Positions 28,737 through 38,598 of a stretch of DNA of 64,000 nt are shown piece by piece. Made by a program: the position numbers and the translations under genes. The notes under the pieces are model-generated. The model searched no databases. It was not told the origin of the DNA and saw only the letters and a list, made by a program, of their open reading frames with translations. The DNA comes from Marinobacter szutsaonensis (GTDB lineage Bacteria > Pseudomonadota > Gammaproteobacteria > Pseudomonadales > Oleiphilaceae). The stretch covers positions 62,001 through 126,000 of the forward strand of contig NZ_BAAAFC010000002.1 in the NCBI RefSeq assembly GCF_039523335.1, read 5' to 3'. Numbering within the stretch: the first letter of the stretch is position 1; the number at the start of each line of letters is the position of its first letter.

Positions 28737-28745
28737 GGGGCAGTT

Positions 28746-30638
28746 ATGCCGTGGGGTGAATTCAAGGATACCGCCGCCGAACGCCGGTTGTTCCAGCGCC
28801 GCACCGTGGTCATGCTGGTGTTTGTCATCCTGATGCTGGGTGGCCTGCTGGGCCGCATGTATCAGCTGCAAGTGGTCGAACACGACATCTACACCACGAT
28901 TTCTGACAAGAACCGGGTGCAGGTCCAGTCCGTGCCCCCGCCCCGTGGCCTGGTCTATGACCGCAACGGGGAGCTGCTGGCCCAGAACCGTCCGGTATTC
29001 AGCGTCACCCTGGTGCCCGAGCGCGTGGATGGCATGGATGAGACCCTTATCCGGCTGGGCCGCATCCTCGATGTTTCTGAACAGGATTTGGAGCGCTTCC
29101 AGCGGCGCCTGAAAGAACCCCGACGGCCTTTCCAGGAGATTCCCCTCCGATACGACCTGACCGAGCAGGAGATTGCCCGGCTCGCCGTCCATCGCCATGA
29201 GTTGCCGGGCGTTGAGGTCGAGGCGGAACTGGTACGGTATTACCCCCACAGTGAGCTCACCGCCCATGTGCTCGGCTACGTTGGCCGCATCAACCGGGAA
29301 GAGTTGCAGCGTATTGACCCGGTCAATTACGCCGGCACCAACTACATCGGCAAGTCCGGTATAGAACGGTTCTACGAAGAGACCCTGCATGGCAAGGTCG
29401 GCTATCAGCACGTAGAAACCAATGCCCGTGGCCGTACGCTCCGGGTACTGGAGCGCGAGAATCCGGTCCCCGGTGAAGACCTGAAGCTGCATCTGGACCT
29501 GCGGTTGCAGCAGCGGGCACACGAGCTGCTGGACGGCCGCCGTGGTGCAGTCATCGCCATCGAACCCAAAACAGGCGGTATCCTGGCGCTGGCCAGTGTG
29601 CCGGGGTTCGACACCAACAAGTTTGTCACCGGCATCAGTGTCGATGACTATCGCGCCCTGAGCCAGAGCAAGGACAAACCCCTGTTCAATCGGGCGCTGC
29701 GTGGCCAGTACCCGCCGGGCTCGGTCATGAAACCCATGTTGGCGATTGCCGCCCTCGACAGCGGAGTGGCCACCCGGGACCGCACCATCTGGGATCCAGG
29801 CTATTTCCAGCTAAAGGAAGGCGGGCGCCGGTATCGGGACTGGAAGCGCGGCGGCCATGGCTGGGTGGATCTGAGGGAGGCTATCGCCGAGTCGTGTGAC
29901 ATCTACTTTTACGAGACAGCCGTCGAGATGGGGGTGGATACCATGTCAGGCTACCTCTCCAGTTTCGGTTTTGGCGAAGATGCCGCCCTGGATGTATCCG
30001 GTGCCCTGAGTGGTCTGCTGCCCTCCCGGGAATGGAAGCGGGCCATACATAATGAACCCTGGTACCCGGGGGACTCGGTCAACCTGGGCATCGGTCAGGG
30101 CTATATGCTGGCAACACCTCTTCAAATGGCGACTGCGACCGCACTCATCGCCAACCGCGGAACCTGGGTCGAGCCGCGCCTGCTCAGGGACGTGATCGGG
30201 GATGATTCGGTGGAAGATGTCCTGCCTGACGAGACCCATCAGCCCCTGGCGCTGAAGAATCCTGAGGACTGGGAGTATGTGGTCGAGAGTATGGCGGAGG
30301 TAATGCACGGTACCAAGGGCACCGCTCGTCGGGCTGGCAGTGATGCACCGTACCGGATGGCGGGCAAGACCGGGACTGCCCAGGTGTTCAGCCTCGCTGA
30401 AGACGAGGAATACGACGCCGAGGAAATCCGGGAGCGTCTCAGGGACCATGCCCTGTTTGTGGGTTTTGCCCCGGTCGAGGATCCGAAAATCGTGGTATCG
30501 GTCATCGTCGAGAACGGCGGTAGCGGTAGTGGTACGGCGGCTCCGGTCGCCAGGGCGCTGTTCGATGCCTGGCTACTTGAGCTTTCCGAAGGCAGTGACA
30601 GTGGTCTGGTGAGCCAGGCAACAGGGGGAGCGCAATAA
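28746..30638 (+). CDS. mrdA: Penicillin-binding protein 2 (elongasome transpeptidase) MrdA
   Basis: Class B transpeptidase cross-linking side-wall peptidoglycan with RodA. A single N-terminal membrane helix at about 20-38, a pedestal domain (PPPRGLVYDRNGELLA), and the penicillin-binding domain with SVMK (326-329), SCD (383-385) and KTGTAQ (541-546). 630 residues, as E. coli PBP2 (633). Stop overlaps the mrdB start (TAATG). Confidence 0.97.
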   Translation: MPWGEFKDTAAERRLFQRRTVVMLVFVILMLGGLLGRMYQLQVVEHDIYTTISDKNRVQVQSVPPPRGLVYDRNGELLAQNRPVFSVTLVPERVDGMDETLIRLGRILDVSEQDLERFQRRLKEPRRPFQEIPLRYDLTEQEIARLAVHRHELPGVEVEAELVRYYPHSELTAHVLGYVGRINREELQRIDPVNYAGTNYIGKSGIERFYEETLHGKVGYQHVETNARGRTLRVLERENPVPGEDLKLHLDLRLQQRAHELLDGRRGAVIAIEPKTGGILALASVPGFDTNKFVTGISVDDYRALSQSKDKPLFNRALRGQYPPGSVMKPMLAIAALDSGVATRDRTIWDPGYFQLKEGGRRYRDWKRGGHGWVDLREAIAESCDIYFYETAVEMGVDTMSGYLSSFGFGEDAALDVSGALSGLLPSREWKRAIHNEPWYPGDSVNLGIGQGYMLATPLQMATATALIANRGTWVEPRLLRDVIGDDSVEDVLPDETHQPLALKNPEDWEYVVESMAEVMHGTKGTARRAGSDAPYRMAGKTGTAQVFSLAEDEEYDAEEIRERLRDHALFVGFAPVEDPKIVVSVIVENGGSGSGTAAPVARALFDAWLLELSEGSDSGLVSQATGGAQ

Positions 30639-31780
30639 TGGCTTTGAAAGACCTGGTGGATCCGGCTGCCTCCGGCCCCCTGGCACGTTCCCGAGGCATC
30701 TGGTCTGCCCTGCATCTGGACCCCATCCTGCTGTTCCTGCTGTTGATCCTGGTCTCCGGTGGCCTGTTTGTTCTCTACAGTGGTGCCGACCGCAACATCG
30801 AAGTGGTCAAGGCTCAGGGCATCCGTCTTGGCGTTGCCTTCGTGGTGATGCTGGTGTTCGCCCAGCTCGACCCGGCTGTTTTTCGCCGCTGGGCTCCCTG
30901 GCTCTATGCAGCCGGCCTCGTCGCTCTGGCTGCGGTTCTCGTGATGGGGGTTGGTGCCAAGGGTGCCCAGCGCTGGCTGGCACTGCCCGGACTGCCGCGC
31001 TTCCAGCCCTCTGAAATCATGAAACTCGTGGTTCCGATGATGGCCGCGTGGTACCTGTCCCGGCACTTTTTGCCGCCGCGCCTGTCACAGGTTGCCGTGG
31101 GGCTGGCCATTGTGCTGGTCCCCATGGTGATGATCATCCAGCAGCCGGATCTGGGTACGTCCCTGCTGGTGGGGATGGCAGGTCTGTTTGTAGTTTTCTT
31201 TGCCGGCATGAGCTGGAAGCTGATTGCTGCTTTCGTGGCCATGGTTTCGGTATCCGCGCCACTGATGTGGTTCTTCGTGATGCGGGAGTACCAGAAACAG
31301 CGGGTACTGACCCTGCTGGATCCGCAGAGTGATCCGCTGGGTGCCGGCTGGAACATTATCCAGTCCAAGACTGCCATCGGTTCGGGCGGTATTGACGGAA
31401 AGGGATGGCTGCAGGGGACCCAATCACACCTGGAATTCCTGCCGGAGAGTCACACAGACTTTATCGTCGCCGTGCTCGCCGAGGAATTCGGCTTTGTCGG
31501 TATGATGGTGCTGCTGCTGGTCTATTTTCTGATCATCCTGCGCTGCCTGTATATCGCGGCCACCGCCCAGGACTCGTTCAGCCGATTGTTGGCGGGAGCC
31601 TTGACCATGACCTTCTTTATCTACATCTTCGTGAATGTGGGGATGGTCAGTGGATTGTTGCCGGTGGTGGGGGTGCCCCTGCCACTGATCAGCTACGGCG
31701 GCACTTCGGGGGTGACGCTCATGGCAGCGTTCGGCGTACTGATGTCGATACACACCCATCGAAGAATGATCAGTGCCTGA
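30638..31780 (+). CDS. mrdB: Peptidoglycan glycosyltransferase RodA
   Basis: SEDS glycan polymerase of the Rod complex, partner of PBP2. About ten membrane helices; family markers KGAQRWL, RFQPSEIMKL, QQPDLGTSLL, GTQSHLEFLPESHTDFIVAVLAEEFG and PLPLISYGGTSGVTLM. 380 residues (E. coli 370). Directly coupled to mrdA. Confidence 0.97.
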   Translation: MALKDLVDPAASGPLARSRGIWSALHLDPILLFLLLILVSGGLFVLYSGADRNIEVVKAQGIRLGVAFVVMLVFAQLDPAVFRRWAPWLYAAGLVALAAVLVMGVGAKGAQRWLALPGLPRFQPSEIMKLVVPMMAAWYLSRHFLPPRLSQVAVGLAIVLVPMVMIIQQPDLGTSLLVGMAGLFVVFFAGMSWKLIAAFVAMVSVSAPLMWFFVMREYQKQRVLTLLDPQSDPLGAGWNIIQSKTAIGSGGIDGKGWLQGTQSHLEFLPESHTDFIVAVLAEEFGFVGMMVLLLVYFLIILRCLYIAATAQDSFSRLLAGALTMTFFIYIFVNVGMVSGLLPVVGVPLPLISYGGTSGVTLMAAFGVLMSIHTHRRMISA

Positions 31781-31887
31781 TCAACCATTGAATGCGGGTA
31801 ATGGTGAATCGGCAGGATAACCCGCTACAATGACTGAAAACCGCCGGGCCAGAACAGGGCGGGAACAGAAAAGAGGATTTCCGGACC

Positions 31888-32781
31888 GTGAAGCCGAGGT
31901 TTACGTTTACATGGTGGTTGACTGCCTTTGCCACGCTGATGCTCGGTGGTTGCGCCTCGTCGCCCGAGACCGATCATTCCTCGCGTTATACCCTTAGCCA
32001 GGATCGGGCTCCGGCGGGTAATTTCGACGTCTCCGGGCTCGCCGACGCGCAGCCGCGCTACGAGTCACCGAGGACCGCCGGTAACAAGTCGCCCTACACA
32101 GTGTGGGGCAAGAGTTACCGGGTTCTCGAAAGCAATGAGGGTTACGTCGCCACCGGAACCGCCAGCTGGTATGGCGAGAAGTTTCACGGTCACAAGACCT
32201 CCAATGGCGAAACCTTCGACATGTACGAAATGTCCGCGGCCCACAAGTCCCTGCGGATCCCGGGCTACGCCCGGGTCACCAACCTGGACAACGGCCGGTC
32301 GGTGATTGTCCGGGTTAATGACCGGGGGCCGTTCCACGGTGATCGTCTGATCGATCTGTCCTACGCCGCGGCCAAGAAACTTGGCTATCAGTCCAGGGGT
32401 ACGGCGCGGGTCGAGGTGGCAGCCATCACGGTCAGGGCGGATGGCTCCATGACGCTGGCGGGCGAGCCGTTTGTACCCGGCGACGGGCGCGCACCGGTAG
32501 CCTCCGCTACAGTGGCAGAAAACGCAGTGGACACCGGATCCCGCGGCCTGTTCGTGCAGCTGGGATCTTTCAGCAGCCGGGACCCTGCGGAGGCCCTGCT
32601 GGGTCAGGTCCGCTCGGTACTGGAAAACCCGATGCGGGTTCGCGCCATCGATACCCAGGCGGGCCGTTTTCACCGGGTACAGGTCGGACCGTTCGAGGAC
32701 GAGGAGTCCGCCCGGCGCACCCAGAGCCTGCTGGAGGCCCGGGGCTTCTCGCAGTCTGTTCTGCTGACTGATTCGCACTGA
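31888..32781 (+). CDS. rlpA: RlpA septal-ring lytic transglycosylase / SPOR lipoprotein
   Basis: Outer-membrane lipoprotein acting on denuded peptidoglycan. GTG start at 31888 (AGAGGA ten bases upstream) gives a lipoprotein signal with lipobox LGGC, Cys22. RlpA double-psi barrel: GTASWYGEKFHGHKTSNGETFDMYEMSAAHKSL with the following VIVRVNDRGPF and DLSYAAAKKLG. C-terminal SPOR domain from about 215 (LFVQLGSFSSRDPAEAL ... HRVQVGPF). 297 residues. Confidence 0.94.
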   Translation: MKPRFTFTWWLTAFATLMLGGCASSPETDHSSRYTLSQDRAPAGNFDVSGLADAQPRYESPRTAGNKSPYTVWGKSYRVLESNEGYVATGTASWYGEKFHGHKTSNGETFDMYEMSAAHKSLRIPGYARVTNLDNGRSVIVRVNDRGPFHGDRLIDLSYAAAKKLGYQSRGTARVEVAAITVRADGSMTLAGEPFVPGDGRAPVASATVAENAVDTGSRGLFVQLGSFSSRDPAEALLGQVRSVLENPMRVRAIDTQAGRFHRVQVGPFEDEESARRTQSLLEARGFSQSVLLTDSH

Positions 32782-32812
32782 GTAATTCCATAACCAGAAA
32801 CACACCTGACGA

Positions 32813-33991
32813 ATGAATGGACCAATGGCCTTAACAACCGTTTTACGCTCCTTCTCTGTTGTACTTGTCCTTGCCCTGGCCCTTGCGGGCAAGGCGATGG
32901 CGCAGTCGGTACTTATTCCTTCCCCGCCGCAGATTGCAGGCAGTTCCTATGTACTGATGGATCCGAAGAGCGGGCGCATCATCATGGAGGAGAACAGCCA
33001 CGAGCGACTGCCTCCTGCCAGCCTGACCAAAATGATGACCGCCTACATCGTGGAGCGGGAACTGGATGAGGGCCGGATTTCCATGAGCGACATGGTCCCC
33101 ATCAGTGTCAAGGCGTGGAAAACGGAAGGCTCCAGGACCTTCGTGCAGGAAGGCACCGAGGTCTCTGTGGAAGATTTGCTCAAGGGTGTCATTATCCAGT
33201 CCGGTAACGATGCTTCCGTGGCTCTGGCGGAGTTTGTTGCCGGCAGCGAGGGTGCCTTCGTCGACATCATGAATCAGCAGGCCCAGCTGCTGGGTATGAA
33301 GGACACCAGCTTTGCCAACGCCACCGGTCTGCCGTCGGAGGATCATTACTCCACGGCTTACGATCTGGCGTTGCTGGCCCGTGCCATCATCAACGACTAC
33401 CCGGAAAACTATCCGCTGTACGCCGAGAAGCACTTCACTTACAACAACATCCGTCAGCCCAACCGGAACAGCTTGCTGTGGCGGGATGACAGTGTGGACG
33501 GGCTGAAAACCGGCCATACCGAAGAGGCCGGCTACTGCCTGGTGGCGTCCGCCAAACGTGAGGACACCCGTTTTATCGCAGTGGTAATGGGAACCAGCAG
33601 TAGCCAGGCCCGGGCCCAGGAAGTGCAGAAGATGCTCAACTACGGCTTCCGTTACTATGAGAGTGAACGCCTGTTCCGGTCCGGCCAGGAGCTCATGGAA
33701 GCCCGGATCTGGGGTGGCCAGGCGGATCAGGTGTCGGTCGGGCTGACCGAGGATGTGTTCGTGACCATTCCCCGGGGATCCCGCAATCAGCTGGAATCCA
33801 CCGTAGACCTTGATTCTGTGATCAAAGCACCCATCAATGTCGGAGACGAGCTGGGTCGGGTCAAGGTAAGCCTGAGCGGTACGGTGCTGGTGGATGAACC
33901 GGTACTCGCCCTGACCGAGGTTCCCGAAGGCGGACTGTTCAAGCGTCTCTGGGACGCGATCAAGCTCTTTTTCGTTCAGTTGTTTCAGTAA
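32813..33991 (+). CDS. dacA: D-alanyl-D-alanine carboxypeptidase (PBP5/6 type) DacA
   Basis: Removes the terminal D-Ala of peptidoglycan pentapeptides. Signal peptide to about residue 30 (LALAGKAMA-Q), then SLTK (70-73), SGN (130-132), KTG (232-234), a C-terminal beta domain and the amphipathic membrane anchor LFKRLWDAIKLFFVQLFQ. 392 residues from 32813; ATG 32825 is an alternative. Follows rlpA as in many gammaproteobacteria. Confidence 0.95.
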   Translation: MNGPMALTTVLRSFSVVLVLALALAGKAMAQSVLIPSPPQIAGSSYVLMDPKSGRIIMEENSHERLPPASLTKMMTAYIVERELDEGRISMSDMVPISVKAWKTEGSRTFVQEGTEVSVEDLLKGVIIQSGNDASVALAEFVAGSEGAFVDIMNQQAQLLGMKDTSFANATGLPSEDHYSTAYDLALLARAIINDYPENYPLYAEKHFTYNNIRQPNRNSLLWRDDSVDGLKTGHTEEAGYCLVASAKREDTRFIAVVMGTSSSQARAQEVQKMLNYGFRYYESERLFRSGQELMEARIWGGQADQVSVGLTEDVFVTIPRGSRNQLESTVDLDSVIKAPINVGDELGRVKVSLSGTVLVDEPVLALTEVPEGGLFKRLWDAIKLFFVQLFQ

Positions 33992-34022
33992 GGGTGATGT
34001 CAGTACCCGGGAGTAATGCGGC

Positions 34023-34292
34023 ATGAGTGAGCCGAAAGCACCAAAAATCGAATTCCCCTGCGATTACGTGATCAAGGTAATCGGTAATGCCGCACCTGAT
34101 TTCACCGATTTTGTCGTGGAAGTGGTGGAGTGCCACGCGCCCGGGATTACCGAGGCGGACATTTCCGTGACCGACAGCAGCAAGGGCCGCTTTTCCTCGG
34201 TCCAGCTGAAAATTGTTGCTACGGGTGAGGAACAGCTCAAGGCACTGTTTGAAGATCTGAAGGCCAGCGGCCGGGTTCACATGGTGCTCTGA
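34023..34292 (+). CDS. ybeD: YbeD-like DUF493 protein
   Basis: 89-residue ACT-like small protein; [21 protein letters not shown] and [30 protein letters not shown] are the family signature. Conserved between dacA and lipB, though its molecular role is not established. Five bases before lipB. Confidence 0.92.
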   Translation: MSEPKAPKIEFPCDYVIKVIGNAAPDFTDFVVEVVECHAPGITEADISVTDSSKGRFSSVQLKIVATGEEQLKALFEDLKASGRVHMVL

Positions 34293-34297
34293 CGGCC

Positions 34298-34936
34298 ATG
34301 GCAGAACTCGTTGTCCGTTCCCTCGGGGAGCAGCCTTACCTGGAAACCTGGGAAGCCATGAAGAATTTCACGGCGGACCGGGATGGCAACACCATGGACG
34401 AGCTCTGGTGCCTCGAGCACCCCAGGGTGTTTACCCAGGGACAGGCGGGCAAGGCCGAGCATGTACTGTTGCCCGGTGACATTCCCGTCATCAAGGTGGA
34501 CCGTGGTGGCCAGGTGACCTATCACGGTCCCGGCCAGCTGGTGATCTATCTGATGATTGACCTGCCGCGCAGAAAGCTTGGAGTCCGGAGTCTGGTGGAT
34601 CAGATCGAGCAGGGCATTGTCCGCACCCTGGCGGACCTGGGTGTTGAAGCGGCCCCGCGCGCCGACGCCCCCGGCGTCTATGTGGGGGAGGCCAAGATTG
34701 CGTCCCTCGGCCTGAGAGTCCGTCGTGGATGTTCCTTCCATGGCCTCGCGTTGAACGTGGATATGGACATGGAGCCCTTCAGCCGCATCAATCCCTGCGG
34801 TTATGCCGGCATGCCTATGTGCCAGGTCCGGGATTTCGTGCCGGGAGCCACGGTGGCCGACATAGAACAGCGTCTGGTTGACCATCTGGTTACCGGCCTC
34901 GGTTACCAGCAGGTACAGCACTCCAGAAGCTGGTGA
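34298..34936 (+). CDS. lipB: Octanoyl-[acyl carrier protein]:protein transferase LipB
   Basis: Transfers octanoyl groups to lipoyl domains, first step of lipoate synthesis. Conserved [12 protein letters not shown] (69-80), Lys133 ([12 protein letters not shown]) and the acyl-carrying Cys167 ([14 protein letters not shown]). 212 residues (E. coli 213). lipA, its usual neighbour, is 25 kb away in this genome. Converges on the diguanylate cyclase gene with a 6-base gap. Confidence 0.96.
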   Translation: MAELVVRSLGEQPYLETWEAMKNFTADRDGNTMDELWCLEHPRVFTQGQAGKAEHVLLPGDIPVIKVDRGGQVTYHGPGQLVIYLMIDLPRRKLGVRSLVDQIEQGIVRTLADLGVEAAPRADAPGVYVGEAKIASLGLRVRRGCSFHGLALNVDMDMEPFSRINPCGYAGMPMCQVRDFVPGATVADIEQRLVDHLVTGLGYQQVQHSRSW

Positions 34937-34942
34937 CCGGCG

Positions 34943-36025
34943 TCAGGTCGCAGCGGCACAGGCCTGGTTCCGGCCGGCACTCTTTGCCCCATAGAGCGCT
35001 TCATCGGCCCTCTGCAGCAGGCGGTCGATGGACTCCGACCCGGTAATGGTGGCCGTGCCGATACTGATGGTGGCTCCGAGCTGGTGGCCATCCACCTCGA
35101 CCGAGCCCGCCTCGACAGCAGTACGGATACGCTGGGCCGTCTGCAGGGCCTCGCCCGGCCCCGTCTCCGGTAACAGGACCAGGTATTCCTCACCGCCCCA
35201 CCGGGCCACGGTATCGACTTTCCGGCATTGATCCCGCAGGGTGCGGGCGACCATTCTGATCAGCTCGTCTCCGGCGTGATGACCGTAATGGTCGTTGATA
35301 CCCTTGAAAAGATCGATGTCCATCAGCATGACCGAGAACGGCCGTTGGGTGCGCAGGTAGCGCTGGTACTCGGTCTCCAGTTGCTCCAGGCCCTCCCGAC
35401 GGTTCGCCAGGCCGGTCAGGGCGTCGTGTTTGGCGGCGAATTCAAACTCGGACGCCAGTCTGAGCAAGCGCAGCTTGCTGCGTCGCCGGCTCTGGTCAAG
35501 GATGTAACAGGTGACCATCTCGAAACCGAGTACGATAACCATCGAGATCCGAAAGCTGGTGCTGTAGGGCGGCTCGAAAACGAGGTCACCGGCAGGACTG
35601 AACAGGAACACGAGAGCAGCCAGGCCGCCGGCGCAGGCGATGACGCCCACCCGGGCCTGGCTGATATAGAAAATGACCGGCGGATAGGCAAACAGCCAGA
35701 TAATGGCGGAGCCATCCTCCACCGCCTGGATCACCAGAAAGGTGAACAGCGCCGTGATCAGGCCGATAAATCCGCGGCGGTGAAGGGTCTGGTGCCGGAT
35801 CCCGAGATAGACCAGGGAATTCAGCGCCAGCAGCGCTGAAAAGGTGACCAGCAACGGTGCCGTGAACGGACTGTCCGCGGTGCTGACGGCCCGGCCGGCA
35901 AAAAACAGCAGGATGGGTACTGCTGCAGAGGTGAGCCAGTTGATCAGTACCGGTACCGGGATTTCGCCTTTCACGCGAAACTGAGACAGTTCGGTATCCG
36001 GGGTTTTGGCAGCCGTTTGCTTCAT
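34943..36025 (-). CDS. Membrane diguanylate cyclase (intact GGEEY, I-site)
   Basis: 360 residues: about six membrane helices from 28 to 178, a short coiled linker and a GGDEF domain starting DALTGLANRR (201-210). The active loop is ARWGGEEYLVLLPETG (GGEEY at 277-281), a functional variant, and an inhibitory-site RKVD (268-271) lies five residues before it, so c-di-GMP synthesis with product inhibition is expected. Input signal unknown. Confidence 0.9.
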   Translation of the reverse strand: MKQTAAKTPDTELSQFRVKGEIPVPVLINWLTSAAVPILLFFAGRAVSTADSPFTAPLLVTFSALLALNSLVYLGIRHQTLHRRGFIGLITALFTFLVIQAVEDGSAIIWLFAYPPVIFYISQARVGVIACAGGLAALVFLFSPAGDLVFEPPYSTSFRISMVIVLGFEMVTCYILDQSRRRSKLRLLRLASEFEFAAKHDALTGLANRREGLEQLETEYQRYLRTQRPFSVMLMDIDLFKGINDHYGHHAGDELIRMVARTLRDQCRKVDTVARWGGEEYLVLLPETGPGEALQTAQRIRTAVEAGSVEVDGHQLGATISIGTATITGSESIDRLLQRADEALYGAKSAGRNQACAAAT

Positions 36026-36274
36026 TTTCAGTCTTGTTCTTGTGTTGTACCGAGCCTGATACTGCCTGACATACTAGACCCGATTGGCAATCAGGACTGT
36101 AGTAAAACGTAAACAGGTACCACAGTGACATTTAAACCGGAATCCGCAGGCCGGCATTGGCCGCCAGGCCAGGGAGAACGGGTCGAATCGGTGAGGATAG
36201 GTTGTCACTGTATCCGTATAATGGAATGAACAGCTGGCAGACAGCGCAAATTCTCCGACACCCACAGGTTGTCC
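36026..36274. other. Intergenic region before the ABC1 kinase gene
   Basis: 249 bases between divergent genes. A perfect TATAAT (36217-36222) lies 52 bases before the kinase ATG, but no good -35 is visible; nothing else recognised. Confidence 0.4.
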
Positions 36275-37720
36275 ATGTCATCCAAGCGTCCAGGAGCAAA
36301 AGTTTCCCGCATCAAGACCGGCAGCTTCGAGCGCAGGCTTAGCCTGACCCGGGCAGGCCTGACGGCAGGTACCCGCATGGCCTCCCACATGGCCACCAAC
36401 TGGTTCAGCAGCAAGGACAAGCGCGATGAACGGCACCGGGCCATGCTGTCCAACCAGGCCCGGTTCCTGGTGGATGAACTGGGGCGCCTGAAAGGCAGTG
36501 TGGTGAAGATCGGGCAGGTGATGGCGCTGTACGGCGAACATTTTCTGCCCGAAGAGGTCACCGAGGCCCTGCACACCCTCGAGGACCAGACCACCTCCCT
36601 GGAGTGGCCGGCGATAGAACGGGTGCTCAAGGAAGAGCTGGGCAGCAACCGGCTGGCGGAACTGGACGTGGATCCCGAGCCTATCGGTGCCGCCTCGCTG
36701 GGTCAGGTACACCGTGCGGTCCGGCGCAGCGACGGTTTGGAGCTGGTGCTGAAAGTCCAGTATCCGGGCGTTGCGGATGCCGTCGACAGCGACCTGAATG
36801 CGGTGGCACAGCTGCTGAAAGTGGCGCGGCTTGTCAGCTTCGGGCCGGAATTCAATGACTGGCTCGAGGAAGTCCGGGAGATGATGCACCGGGAGGTGGA
36901 TTATCGCCTGGAAGCCCGCACCACTGAGAAATTCCGGACCATGCTGGCGTCCGACCCCCGGTTCATCGTGCCCAGGGTGTTGCAGGAATACTCGACAGCT
37001 CACGTGATCGCCTCGACTTATGAGCATGGCCACTCGGTGGGATCCCGGGAGGTTCGCGAACTCTCGCTGGAGCGGCGTAGCGCCCTTGGCGAGGCGGCCC
37101 TGGAGCTGTTTTTCCGGGAGCTGTTCGTCTGGGGGGAGATCCAGACCGATCCCAACTTCGGTAACTATCGCATCCGCATCGCCGGTGAGGAGGGCGAGGA
37201 TCCAGGCTATGACCGTATCGTCCTGCTCGACTTCGGTGCCGTGCAGTCCTACTCGGACGAGTTCCTTACGCCGGTCATCCAGATGATCCGGGCTTCCTAC
37301 GAGCAAGACCTTGAAGCGGTGATCGACGGTGGTATCAAGCTTCGTTTCATGAGTCTGGACTGGCCCCGGGAAGTGCTGGAGAAATTCGGCAAGGTCTGTA
37401 TGTCGGTGCTCGAGCCCCTGGCGAAAGACCAGTTCGAATGGCCGGATTACGCGGTCAACAGTCACGGCCAGTATCGGTGGAAACAGAGTGATCTGCCGTC
37501 CCGGGTTGCCCGCCAGGCGGCCCGTTCCGCCATCAGCCGGTACTTCCGGGTACCTCCCAAGGAATTTGTGTTCCTGAACCGGAAGCTGATCGGTGTCTAT
37601 ACGTTCATTGCCGTGCTGCACTCCGAGTTCAATGGTGAACCCCTGTTGCGCAAGTACCTTTACGGAGACGGTGAGGACGCGCCCGATGCCTCGGCCACCA
37701 GCCAGAGCACGAAGGCGTAG
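36275..37720 (+). CDS. ABC1/UbiB-family atypical kinase-like protein
   Basis: 481 residues. UbiB/ADCK markers: KGSVVKIGQ (KxGQ at 78-81), Ala-rich nucleotide loop GAASLGQVHRA (138-148), Lys160 in LVLKVQYPGV, and VLLDFGAVQSY as the DFG-like loop. Lacks the two C-terminal membrane helices of true UbiB, so ubiquinone synthesis or lipid homeostasis is only inferred. ATG 36275 has AGG six bases upstream; a TTG two codons earlier is possible. Confidence 0.88.
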   Translation: MSSKRPGAKVSRIKTGSFERRLSLTRAGLTAGTRMASHMATNWFSSKDKRDERHRAMLSNQARFLVDELGRLKGSVVKIGQVMALYGEHFLPEEVTEALHTLEDQTTSLEWPAIERVLKEELGSNRLAELDVDPEPIGAASLGQVHRAVRRSDGLELVLKVQYPGVADAVDSDLNAVAQLLKVARLVSFGPEFNDWLEEVREMMHREVDYRLEARTTEKFRTMLASDPRFIVPRVLQEYSTAHVIASTYEHGHSVGSREVRELSLERRSALGEAALELFFRELFVWGEIQTDPNFGNYRIRIAGEEGEDPGYDRIVLLDFGAVQSYSDEFLTPVIQMIRASYEQDLEAVIDGGIKLRFMSLDWPREVLEKFGKVCMSVLEPLAKDQFEWPDYAVNSHGQYRWKQSDLPSRVARQAARSAISRYFRVPPKEFVFLNRKLIGVYTFIAVLHSEFNGEPLLRKYLYGDGEDAPDASATSQSTKA

Positions 37721-38103
37721 CGCGCGCCCTTGCCGATGGCGACCAGGACGACAAAGTTCAGCCAGGGGACCCGCATGATGCCGCCCACAAGGGTGAGTGC
37801 ATCACCCCCCAGAGGCAGCCATCCCAGCAGCAGAGACCACTGGCCGTAACGGTTGAACCGGTTCCGGGCCTTGTGCAGTTGCATCTCGCTGACGGGGAAC
37901 CAGCGCTTGTGTTTGAAGCGGTCCACCTGGCGCCCGATGATGCCGTTGACTATCGAGCCCAGCGTGTTGCCAGCGGTGGCCCAGAACCACAGCCACCACA
38001 AGGAGTAACCCTGGGTTACCAGGGTGCCCAGCAGTACCTCGGAGTAGGCCGGCAGCAGTGTCGCGGCGGCAAAGGCCGTCAGAAAAAGTGTCAGGTATAC
38101 CAA
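37660..38103 (-). CDS. YqaA-like small DedA/SNARE-associated membrane protein
   Basis: 147 residues, four hydrophobic segments, with LPAYSEVLLGTLVTQGY, GNTLGSIVNGIIGRQVDRFK and LLGWLPLGGDALTLVGGIMRVPW as in the YqaA family. The start appears to be TTG at 38101-38103 with GGGGAAA upstream; no ATG is available. Its last 61 bases overlap the converging kinase gene. Confidence 0.82.
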   Translation of the reverse strand: MVYLTLFLTAFAAATLLPAYSEVLLGTLVTQGYSLWWLWFWATAGNTLGSIVNGIIGRQVDRFKHKRWFPVSEMQLHKARNRFNRYGQWSLLLGWLPLGGDALTLVGGIMRVPWLNFVVLVAIGKGARYAFVLWLVAEASGASSPSP

Positions 38104-38272
38104 ATCGTTTCCCCGTCTTGACCGAATTCAATGCCGGTTGCCGGTCCTGTCGGTATGGTTACGTACTATGGTTGCCATGCAAACCATCAATTTTTACTCT
38201 CTGTTGCCTTGCCAGTATGCTGACGACAGGTTTGTTCATATCCCGGTTTTTGACATCGTTGCAGGAGGTTCT

Positions 38273-38527
38273 ATGGAGCAGGTCACGATTTATGGCCGTT
38301 CGAGTTGTGGGTTTTGTATTCGGGCAAAGGACCTGTGCGAATCCATGCAGGTGCCGTACACCTGGATCGATATGATGGAAAAAGGTATTTCCAAAGCTGA
38401 CATCGCCGACAAGATCGGCAAGCCGGTACACACTGTGCCACAGATTTTCGTCGGCCAGCAGCATATTGGCGGGTTTGATGATTTTTACGCCTATGTGCGC
38501 GAACACGAGGCTGCCGCCAGCCGCTGA
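38273..38527 (+). CDS. grxC: Glutaredoxin (GrxC type)
   Basis: 84-residue thiol oxidoreductase with active site CGFC (12-15), TVPQIFVGQQHIGGFDD as the glutathione-binding loop. The frame stays open 45 codons upstream, but AGGAGG five bases before ATG 38273 and the family N-terminus (MEQVTIYGRSSCGFC) fix the start. Ends at a strong terminator. Confidence 0.94.
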   Translation: MEQVTIYGRSSCGFCIRAKDLCESMQVPYTWIDMMEKGISKADIADKIGKPVHTVPQIFVGQQHIGGFDDFYAYVREHEAAASR

Positions 38528-38546
38528 GCCGAAGCCTCAGGCATAA

Positions 38547-38582
38547 AAAAAACCGCCCGGGGTCGAAGCCGGGCGGTTTTTT
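38547..38582. terminator. Bidirectional intrinsic terminator
   Basis: A perfect 14-bp stem (38547-38560 with 38569-38582) with an 8-base loop lies between the converging glutaredoxin and phosphofructokinase genes, with A and T tracts on the two sides. Confidence 0.92.
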
Positions 38583-38598
38583 CGTTTCTGAGGGCTGA

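Noticed and set aside
28272..29522. 416-codon minus-strand frame opposite rlmH and mrdA
   Set aside because: Antisense to two conserved genes; no start site or domain.
34943..36025. A third degenerate GGDEF protein
   Set aside because: Its GGEEY loop and RxxD site are intact, so it is a normal cyclase.
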